The position numbers and the translations under genes are program-made. Of a stretch of DNA of 64,000 nucleotides, positions 19,801 to 31,600 are shown one piece after another. Origin of the DNA: Paraescarpia echinospica (lineage: Eukaryota > Annelida > Polychaeta > Sabellida > Siboglinidae); assembly GCA_020002185.1 (NCBI GenBank), contig CM034543.1:7364000-7427999 (forward strand), written 5' to 3'. Below the pieces are notes generated by a model. The model searched no databases, was not told the origin of the DNA, and saw nothing but the letters and a program-made list of their open reading frames with translations. Every line of letters begins with the position of its first letter. Position 1 is the first letter of the stretch.

Positions 19801-22632
19801 ATCCAGTCCTCACGACTGTTCAAAGTTAATTCTTATATGCTGTAGTATCCAGTCCGCACGACTGCTCAAAGTTAGTTCTGATATGATGTAGTATCCAGTC
19901 CTCACGACTGCTCAAAGTTAGTTCTGATATGGTGTAGTATCCAGTCCTCACGACTGCTCAAAGTTAGTTCTGATATGGTGTAGTATCCAGTCCTCACGAC
20001 TGCTCAAAGTTAGTTCTGATATGGTGCAGTATCCAGTCCTCACGACTGCTCAAAGTTAGTTCTGATATGGTGCAGTATCCAGTCCTCACGACTGCTCAAA
20101 GTTAGTTCTGATATGCTGTAGTATCCAGTCCTCACGACTGCTCAAAGTTAGTTCTGATATGGTGTAGTATCCAGTCCTCACGACTGCTCAAAGTTAGTTC
20201 TGATATGGTGCAGTATCCAGTCCTCACGACTGCTCAAAGTTAGTTCTGATACGGTGCAGTATCCAGTCCTCACGACTGCTCAAAGTTAGTTCTGATATGC
20301 TGTAGTATCCAGTCCTCACGACTGCTCAAAGTTAGTTCTGATATGCTGTAGTATCCAGTCCTCACGACTGCTCAAAGTTAGTTCTGATATGGTGTAGTAT
20401 CCAGTCCTCACGACTGCTCAAAGTTAGTTCTGATATGGTGTAGTATCCAGTCCTCACGACTGCTCAAAGTTAGTTCTGATATGGTGTAGTATCCAGTCCT
20501 CACGACTGCTCAAAGTTAGTTCTGATATGGTGCAGTATCCAGTCCTCACGACTGCTCAAAGTTAGTTCTGATATGCTGTAGTATCCAGTCCTCACGACTG
20601 CTCAAAGTTAGTTCTGATATGGTGCAGTATCCAGTCCTCACGACTGCTCAAAGTTAGTTCTGATATGGTGCAGTATCCAGTCCTCACGACTGCTCAAAGT
20701 TAGTTCTGATATGGTGCAGTATCCAGTCCTCACGACTGCTCAAAGTTAGTTCTGATACGGTGCAGTATCCAGTCCTCACGACTGCTCAAAGTTAGTTCTG
20801 ATACGGTGCAGTATCCAGTCCTCACGACTGCTCAAAGTTAGTTCTGATACGGTGCAGTATCCAGTCCTCACGACTGCTCAAAGTTAGTTCTGATACGGTG
20901 CAGTATCCAGTCCTCACGACTGCTCAAAGTTAGTTCTGATATGCTGTAGTATCCAGTCCTCACGACCGCTCAAAGTTAGTTCTGATATGCTGTAGTATCC
21001 AGTCCTCACGACTGCTCAAAGTTAGTTCTGATATGGTGTAGTATCCAGTCCTCACGACTGCTCAAAGTTAGTTCTGATATGGTGCAGTATCCAGTCCTCA
21101 CGACTGCTCAAAGTTAGTTCTGATATGCTGTAGTATCCAGTCCTCACGACTGCTCAAAGCGCTTTACACTTTACTCTCTGGCTGACAACACTCGTTAAAT
21201 CGAACACCATCTTGACTTATGTGGGAAGCATTCAGCCACACTGAAATTACTATGCGAAGACTATTCATACAAAAATATCCACAGCTGTCTGTAGTCGGTA
21301 CTCTTCATACAGCTGAGTAAACCTAAGTACCGTAGCAGGTAGCCTGGTAGTGATTGTACATGTAATTCTCAGTCACATGGTGATGACCCTGACTAGTCTA
21401 GTCACTATTATCTGCGAGTTGTAAACATACCAAGCATTGCATAAACTACAAAATTTTCAAATTTTATATCATTGATGTTTTTAAAAAAAACAATTATGAT
21501 TCATAATAGTTATTTTTATTTGATATGTACGTATTACATTTGTTCAACCAAACATCTTCCTAAGTAATTTGTTCTCATTGGTTTACATTTTATGTGATAT
21601 TAAAAATTGTTGTTAAATACACATAATTGTTTAGTCACTAATTTTGTGAGTTGTAAACATACAAGGCCTGTATAAACTACAACTAGCATTTGATATCACG
21701 TGTACTAGTGTTGTTTTTTTGTAGCAAAGAATCTTATTAAAAGTAACTGTTTGTTTTTTATGTGTACCTGACATTTTTTCAACCTCTTCCTAATTTGTGT
21801 TTCTATTGTTGTTTTGCATTTTATGTGCATGTGATATTAAAAAGTATTACATTATACACATCAAGTGCAGTGATTGTACCTGTAGTTGTATTGTACTTTT
21901 CATTATTTTGTAGTCAATCTCATCAAATGGTTTCAATAAAATGTTTTTACTTTATGTTGTCTTTACTGAAATTCACATGCATTTTTAACAACAACATGCA
22001 ATTTAACAAGGACACCACATTACTGCAAAATCCTCATGCAGACAAACACATACAGGGGCGGATCCAGAAATCGAGTCTGGTGGGCACAAAAACCTCCACT
22101 GGCGGCCGAACCAAATGATCTAGTCTAAATTTTGTCATTATTGTGCCGCCATAACTTCATCTGCTCGGCTGGAATGGTGATATCGGAAGACACCATAACT
22201 TCAGTTTATTATTATCACCTAAACTGGGGCACATTTCAAATGGTCTGGGAGGACACAGTTGCATGGGCCCATTATAAAAGGTCTGCAGGCACGCCAAATT
22301 CCTAAGGTCTAGGGGGGCATATGCCCCCAGGCCCGCCTGAATCTGCCTATGACATATTTGTTTATTTCATGTATTTATAATTTTGATAGAAGATTTGATG
22401 ACAGAGTAATGTGTACGACATTTGACAACACTCGTTTAACCTGAAGATGAAGAGCTTTGAAGCATACATCTGCATGTGGAGTTGACACACCTCGAGTTCT
22501 GAAAATATGGTACACATATTAATAGTCAGCACTGATTGTTTTTAACAATAATAATTTTAATGTACTTGCAAAAGTTGCAGTGCATTGAATGACCACCTGC
22601 CAAATGCAACCAATGCCAATGGTCAAATGCTA

Positions 22633-22669
<37 letters not shown>

Positions 22670-25600
22670 GTTATGGGTATTAATTTTCACGCTTTTCACA
22701 GTATTGAGGGGCTGGTTTTCTGAACATAACAAAAACTCACAGAAGGGGCAATCAAAAAACCTGGTGAAACTACTGGAATATTCTTTTCCTCATAAATAAT
22801 TAAATACCAAGATTACATACAATTACAATTGAATTCAAATTAAATTTTGAAATGTCCAATAATAGTAATTTTTAATATAAAAGTAATAGATTAGTTAAAT
22901 TACTATTACAATACTGTTATTAGTAAATTATGTACATATTGTTTTTGTTCAACATATTACTATTAGTTCAATAATTATAATCGTTATGGATCATTTATAA
23001 TGCATTTATTTACACCATTACTATTATGCCAAGCCTACTTAGGCTACTACCCTCGGGGTAGCCTACTACCATATATGACATTGACATAATATAGTCATAT
23101 TATCATTGACATAGGAATATGCCATAGCGTCGTATTGTTAGCTGATACTAGTCTATAGTGAACAGGGCCCAGCCAGGCCGTCCATGCCGCCATTGGCTAT
23201 GACTAAAAGGTAAACAATCTAAATATTTAGTACAAGCAACAGTAATATGTGTACTCACTCATACGCCTAAATATACGTGATTATAGCTGAATAATTCGAA
23301 AATACTAACCTGTCTGGAAGAATCTTTGTTGCTGTTGACGTAGTGACTGACCCCACGGCATGGGCCACGGTCCACTCACTGGCACTGTCCCCAAGGCACG
23401 GGCCACGGCCACGGTCCACCCTCTGGCACTGTCCCCAAGGCACGGGCCACGGCCACAGTCCACTCGCTGGCACTGTCCCCAAGGCACGGGCCACGGCCAC
23501 GGTCCACCCTCTGGCACTGTCCCCAAGGCACGGGCCACGGCCACAGTCCACTCACTGGCACTGTCCCCAAGGCACGGGCCATGGTCCACTCACTGGCACT
23601 GTCCCCAAGGCACGGGCCATGGTCCACTCACTGGCACTGTCCCCAAGGCACGGGCCACGGCCACTGTCCACTCACTGGCACTGTCCCCAAGGCACGGGCC
23701 ACGGCCACGATCCATTCACTGGCACTGTCCCCAAGGCACGGGCCACGGCCACAGTCCACTCACTGGCACTGTCCCCAAGGCACTGGCACTGTCCCCAAGG
23801 CACGGGCCATGGTCCACTCACTGGCACTGTCCCCAAGGCACGGGCCATGGTCCACTCACTGGCACTGTCCCCAAGGCACGGGCCACGGCCACTGTCCACT
23901 CACTGGCACTTCCCTCAAAGGCCACGGCCACAGCCACGGTCCACTCACTGGCACTGTCCCCAAGGCACGGACCATTGCCACGGTCCACCCACTGGCACTG
24001 TCCCCAATGCATGGGCCACGGTCCACTCACTGGCACTGTCCCCAAGGCATGAGCCACGGCCACAGTCCATTCACTGGCACTGTCCCCAAGGCACGGGCCA
24101 CGGCCACAGTCCACTCACTGGCACTGTCCCCAAGGCACGGGCCATGGTCCACCCACTGGCACTGTCCCCAAGGCACGGGCCACGGTCCACTCACTGGCAC
24201 TGTCCCCACGGCACGGGCCAGTCCACTCACTGGCACTGTCTCCAAGGCACGGGCCATGGCCACGGTCCACCCACTGGGACTGTCCCCAAGGCACGGGCCA
24301 TGGTCACGGTCCACCCACTGGCACTGTCCCCAAGGTATGGGCCACGGCCACGGTCCACTCACTGGCACTGTCACCAACTCGTTCTGTTTACTTTGTTTTG
24401 TTCCATAGTCTTTCCCAAATAGAAATAGACCTTTATGCGTGGGTACTGTCTTTGTCTGTCTAATTTAGCTCATTTTGCTAAGAAGACAAGAACACGATTC
24501 CACACAAAGTTCTATGTCCATACTCAGGTAAAATCGAAGCAAAAAACCGGATCCGGTTTTTACCAAAAACGAAAGAGTTCGCAGTTTTGCTGTTAATTTA
24601 AAAACACGAACTAACACGTATGCATAAACGAACTAGGATATCATTGGGGAGTACTTGATGCCTCTGTTTTTTTTTTAATTAATAAGAAACGCGAGGAGCA
24701 AAACAATCGAATCGGTTGAGTACCTTTAAACATTTCGGCAACGTTTAGTTGCCTTCTTCAGATGTTTGCAAAACAAAAGAGAAGGGAGTAAATTTGCGTG
24801 TGTTCAGAAGAATTTTGAATCTATTTTATTCTCCCAAACTTGACGAAAATTGCCACCAATGCTTAGATGTGTCTTATACTGGGCATATTGATGTTTTAAT
24901 GATAAAAAATAACTACTATCTAAACATCTACCAAAAACACACCACAACAATTGTATTACTAAATTTGGAACATAGGATGATTGCTGTTTGAAAGAAACAC
25001 AAAATCTTGATTTATGTTCAAGATTACCAGTTCACCAATGAAACATGGTGGTCATTGGTCATTCCACACAAACATACTACCATTGCACAAAAGAAATAAT
25101 ATCTTAGCACTTTTCAGGCCCAAAATAATGTAAAGCTATTTGAGCAATAAATGGACATTCAAGACATATATCACCAAGGCTACCTCAAATGTGTGTATCT
25201 TTCCGTCACTGAGAGTCATCTGTGTCATCAATGTCGGTTGAAGTGTCCTGTGTAGTACACTACAACAAATTTGATGTGTTATACACTACAATAAACTCGA
25301 CTGTGACACGTCATATGCTACAACAAATACAACAGTGACACATCATACGCTACAACAAACAAGACAGTGACACATCATACGCTACAGCAAACATGACAGT
25401 GACACATCATACGCTACAGCAAACATGACAGTGACACATCATACGCTACAACAAACACGACAGTGACACATCATACGCTACAACAAACAAGACAGTGACA
25501 CATCATACGCTACAGCAAACATGACAGTGACACATCATACGCTACAACAAACACAACAGTGACACATCACACGCTACAACAAACACAACAGTGACACATC

Positions 25601-28600
25601 ATACGCTACAACAAAGACGACAGTGACACACTATACGTTACAACAAACACGACAGTGACACATCATACGCTACAACAAAGATGACAGTGACACACTATAC
25701 GCTACAACAAACATGACAGTGACACATCATATGCTACAACAAAGACGACAGTGACATACTATACGCTACAACAAACATGACAGTGACACGTCATACACTA
25801 CAACAAACATGACAGTGAACATCATATGCTACAACAAACAGGACAGTGACACATCATACACTACAACAAACACGACAGTGACACATCATACGCTACAACA
25901 AACACGACAGTGACACATCATATGCTACAACAAACATGACAGTGACACATCATATGCTACAACAAACACGACAGTGACACATCATACGCTACAACAAACA
26001 CGACAGTGACACATCATACGCTACAACAAACAAGACAGTGACACATCATATGCTACAACAAACATGACAGTGACACATCATATGCTACAACAAACATGAC
26101 AGTGACACATCATATGCTACAACAAACACGACAGTGACACATCATACGCTACAACAAACACGACAGTGACACATCATACGCTACAACAAACACGACAGTG
26201 ACACATCATACGCTACAACAAACACGACAGTGACACATCATACACTACAACAAACACGACAGTGACACATCATACACTACAGCAAACACGACAGTGACAC
26301 ATCACATGCTTCAACAAACACGACAGTGACACATCATACACTACAACAAACATGACAGTGACACATCATACGGTACAACAAACATGACAGTGACACATCA
26401 TACGCTACAACAAACATGACAGTGACACATCATATGCTACAACAAACATGACAGTCATACATCATACGCTACAACAAACATGACAGTGACACATCATATG
26501 CTACAACAAACATGACAATGACATATATATATATATAATATATTTTGAGATTATATATGATAAACTTGAAGGCTTTATATGAAGACTGAATCATGAATGA
26601 TAAAATAAAAACACAACAATGTTTTTGTTTTAGTTCAATTACGTCTGCATTGAACTGCTGCATTGAACTACAGCAGTTCAATGCAGTTGTAATTACATTA
26701 AACACCGGAAGTAAAACATAATTCAATGAAGCTACTGGGATATCTACCAGTAAAGTTATATCCCTATGTTACATTAAACTATTCTTTTATAAGAAATTGC
26801 TGGAAACTGCTCAATAATACTGCTGGTGGAAAAGGAATATTTAGAGTTTTCAAAAGATACTTTTTATTTAATTCCCATTTGTGGCATAGCAAGTTGAGTT
26901 TCCTATTTATACAGCTGGGACGACAGGCCCAACAGTGGGTTCTGAAACTGACACATCGAGATTCTAAATACATCATTATGTAAACTAATGAAGGTACATT
27001 CTTAGAACATCATTACATCCGTAGAGCATGAGAGTGCTGGATTCAACTATAGAGTGTAGAAGGTTGTTGTTGGCTAAACCTGTTATTTTTGACTTGATAT
27101 TCTGTATACATAAATAATAAAATTAACTGATTAATAGGCTTATAGTGTTCATCTTGAGTACTGCCATATGTCACATTTCAAAATCTGTGCCTACAACAAT
27201 TCAAAATCCACATGGTTTTGTAGGAAATCTGCCTAGCGATCTTTCCACAAATTTGAAAAAATCGAGATGACTGCATTCCTTCCAAAATGCTGTATTGAAT
27301 GTACGTAATCCGTACACGACGACATGCCACCTGCGTTGTAATCGGTGACGAGAAACAACTCGTTGTTGCACTAGACTTACTGTTTGATGCAGCACAATAC
27401 AAATCTCTGTTAAACTCACCTTGTTGATATGCCAATGTCTACTCTCCACTTGAACGCATCAAGTTTGGGCAACCTGGGCCGAAGTTCTACGATACTCTCG
27501 TCTATCGCTGGGCGCCTGAAACAAATAATTTTTATCAGGTATGATAACTAGAACCACCCAAGTTTTTGCACAATTCGTGAAGCAGTCCAAAGACAAACAG
27601 CTGCAGGTGGTATCATTATAAATAGGTAAGATGGTAACCTCAACAACATACAGCTGTGTTTATGTAGTGGGTTTTAACAACAAGTGCCTTTGTGTTCTGA
27701 ACATTACAAAGGCTGTCTTACATTCTTTAGTAGCTTAGCTCTATTTTTTGTTCTTGAAGTCTGGAGTGAGGTTGATACCAGCCCTCGTTTTTTATTTTCC
27801 TTCTTTTATTGATCCCATGGTGCCAACAGCACCCCAAGCACAACAATACTGACAGCTACTACCACCTCAGCAGAGCTGACCAGGTCATTCTGTTCAGACT
27901 CCGAACAGGACACAACAGAACAAAAGCACATCTATACAACAAAATGAAGTTTGGCCAGTCCGAGATGTGCTGCTGTGAAACCGCCCCCATGATCACTGAG
28001 CACCTACTACTGCACTGCCCACTACAGGATGGCCACAGGCGGCCAGACGACACCACTTAAATGAGAAACTACATGGTGATATCGAGGCTTTGAGAATGAC
28101 GGCATCATTTGTGAGGGTGACAGGCATTCCCGTCTAAAACAATGACGACGAAGAAGACTGATCCCATTTCACTGCCATCTACACCTTCTATCTTCCTCCT
28201 CTCCTACTCCCACCAATCTCCCTTCTGTCATCAAACAGTCCTCCCCTCTCAATCAAGGTCTTCCTCTTCTCTGTGTACACTCCATTCTGAAGGTGTCCGC
28301 CCTCTTTATTAACCATTTCCCTTCTATTTATTCCACGTGTCCAGTTCAATTTGACCAACTCCTCACCAGTTTCCTCCTGAAATTCTCTTTCACACCAACC
28401 TCCTCCCTCAGTGCCTCTGTTCTTTGCTTGTCTACCCTTTTCACTCTGCAATTATTTTTATTCAGTAAAATAACACAATTCAATATAAGCCAAGTTATCA
28501 TAAAGCACTGTGCCTTCTGATTTCATTAAAATGTTCGGAAAGTTCTGCATAGAATTTACTGAAAGTTTTACATGTCAAGAAAGTTTCTGCATGTGATAAT

Positions 28601-31600
28601 ATGCCTGTCTGAGAATCTTTGTTTGGTGATTAAACACATTAGTTTAACAATCAATAACCCAGACTCAGAACGTGTTGTTTTGACCAAATGAGTAAAAAAT
28701 AAATTAATCAACAAAATCTTCTTCTAGGCAACACTGTGAATATACGTAAAAGTATAATATTATAATGTATCCTTAGCATACCAAAGTAATTTCCACTGTA
28801 TAAAAAACAATTTCAATAGGCTATAACTTAATAATTGCTGATGAAAAGAAGACATCAAATATGAACTATATGTATGTGGTGCCACCTGGTGATTGACACG
28901 AGACATACATTTGGTTGCAGCATCAGGTATACTATGACGTCCTCGCACGCCAGGGGTCGCTGCTGCTGATTATGTCAGTCCCAGCCAGCGGTACCCCCTG
29001 GCTGATCGCTTTGCAAAACTCTTAATTTAAGCTTAGCCTATCAAACCGCTCATTAGATCAGTAGATCTACTCAGGTCAGGTGGTCATAATAAAATTAATT
29101 TCAACCAACCGTTGCTCATGTCACATGCACTGTTTAGGAAGTAGAAGCAATTATTCGAATACACAATACCGCTAAGCTGCTCGTGCTAATGGGCGAACGG
29201 ATCATTATATATTGGGATTCCCAGAAGTCGTTTATCCGTTTTCAAATTGGGGCGGGTATTTGTGCTGTTCTCGCGGGTGATGCAGTCGCGACTGGCAAAG
29301 TCAATTACTAGTTTGACTCAGCTAACTTCCACACTTCGCGTAGGGGATCAACCAGGGCTAGTTTTGCATGGCAAACAACCCTGGCTTGCGAGGATGTACT
29401 ATGACAAAATTGACAAACCTTGAACCAAACACCACGCTGGTTATATCTGGTATGAAATCTTCAGGAATTCTGAAAATGAAAGAATTATTTACTGTACATA
29501 CATATAAACTATGCACAACGTAATCAAAGTAGAGTAGACATGTATTTACAGTGTGTTTAACTCACAATTATAATATAACTGATCATCTACATAAAGACAG
29601 TGTATAAAATATACAAATTAATGTTGTGATCTCTAAAATGTTGTCCAGACTAAGACCAATCAGAGTACCCTGGTGTAGCTTTTATTTACATGTCAGTCTA
29701 TGAATATGAAATATAAGCTCTATTTTGCAAAAAAAATGGACAGGTGGGAAGATTTTACTAGTACTAGTGAACTGAGAATAACTCAATTAATTACATAACT
29801 TGCTTGCACACATATGATATAACTTGTATGCAGTTATCTCGAACCTCTTAGGCCAAAACCTTCCACACATGAAGTTTGGTTGTTAGTAAAGTTATAAACT
29901 CATTACAAAGATAAACAATAAATGACATATTATAATTTTGATTACATTATTACATTAATGATGATATCGGTAAGCCTCAAATAATATAATATTTGTATGC
30001 AGAATTACATATTTTTTGCCACAACTTACTTCAGTTCTTGTAAGTCTTCCTTGAAAGCCTGTAACATGTGTGTAATGATTAGCTTAACAGTACTCTTGGC
30101 ATAACTGATTATGTTTCAAAACTTACATAAAACCTGTCTACAGTCCATTTAGCAGTGCACATCAAAAATATTTTGTGTTATATTCCAGCCTGGTAAAGGT
30201 ATTAAATTAATTTATAATATTATCAAGAGAACTGCATCAGTAAGCTATGAAAAGTACTGGAGGAATATGTTTGATTCCTGCATCAAGTCATACAACTATA
30301 CCGATCTGAAAAATTACATATAATTTCAACAACAAATGAAATTTTTTATTTTTCTCCGATCCTTGTGGTTTAAACTGACACATCACAAACGATCATCTAC
30401 CTCTTGTTTCAGCGATGTTAGTGGAAGTCTGAGAGCAAGTTGAAGCAAGCGAAATAATCCAGTGTAGATGACAGCTAGTGTCTCCTCATCCAACGAATCA
30501 GTCAGCAACTTCCTGTACACTGTCGGCTCAATTTCCCTTCCTTCAAACGCAGCTACAATTACTGAAAGAATAAAACCACATTGGTTGAGAGTTGCGTGTA
30601 ACAAAGAGAGAGGTCATAGTCTTCTTCTTCTACGTGCTACATCAACCTTGATTGGGGACCATTATGCAGGTGCAAATAAATAATAATAATAAATGTACTG
30701 GGCTGACAGAGTTCAACTCCAACTTCCCTTCGGTAGTATATATTCAATTCAAATCGGCAACAATAGCTGTTTTGTTGTGACTTATTATTAAGTTTCTCCA
30801 CATTGATGTGTAATGAAGCCCGCATGAAAATCCACTGAAGCAAACAATAGTCCTTTAATTCAGGAAGCATAAGCCAGGAAGTCCATAATAAAATGCCTGC
30901 TTTGTTCTCAGAAGAGACAGTGCTAAGCAGGCCTTGTGCCAAATACTGCAATCTGAGTATTATAAAGGGTTATGTTGACTCAAGTCAGACAACCTGCACC
31001 AGTGTTTTGCAGCCTGACTAAAGAACAAAGAGGATGCTGAACTCTGGACATTGGAAAATGATAATTCACCCCTCTGCAAAAAGTAATTTTGGTCTCTGGT
31101 GGTCAATTAGCAGTGATTCCAATTACCACTTAGCAGCTCTGTCTTATGCTGCTAGTAAAACTGGGGTACACAGGGACTAAGAGAGCAGAGAACTGCCAGA
31201 CAACGAATTGCAGCCCATGTTTTGTCTGGTGACAAATCCTTTTGTGCCTGTAAATACTGGTAGTTCTGCTGTTGGTTGTTTTATTTTGGTCTTTAACCAA
31301 AAAGACACATCTCAAAATGTTACAAGTTAACATATATTTTATAGTTTATACGTCTCAAGTTATATAAAAAAATGTCATAAATTTATTTTCCGTTTCGATC
31401 AATTCATTTGATTCATCTTACTTTGCGGGATTCAATTCTAATTTCATTCAATCTGGTTTGGTTTTATTCAATTTCAATTCAATTTCATGCATTTTGTTGA
31501 TCAATTCAATTCATTTCAGAATTGAACCCAGGTATGGATATTACTTAGAAATCATGAGACAGGTGGTGTGGTTCCTCGTTACTGACAGGTGTTTTGCCTC

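Noticed and set aside
23343..24422. 359-codon open frame and overlapping frames on both strands
   Set aside because: Translation of a stop-free minisatellite with units of 39/45 bp, open in several frames and intronic to COMMD5.
14341..26519. Regular direct repeats resembling CRISPR arrays
   Set aside because: Head-to-tail minisatellites with no unique spacers, in a eukaryotic intron; no cas genes.
27178..27449. 85- and 82-codon - strand frames as the next COMMD5 exon
   Set aside because: The true exon is 27420-27515, fixed by phase and the KWRVDI motif; these frames lie in intron 5.
28188..28451. Lys/Glu/Arg-rich - strand frame
   Set aside because: Composition effect of a CT-rich tract in a COMMD5 intron.
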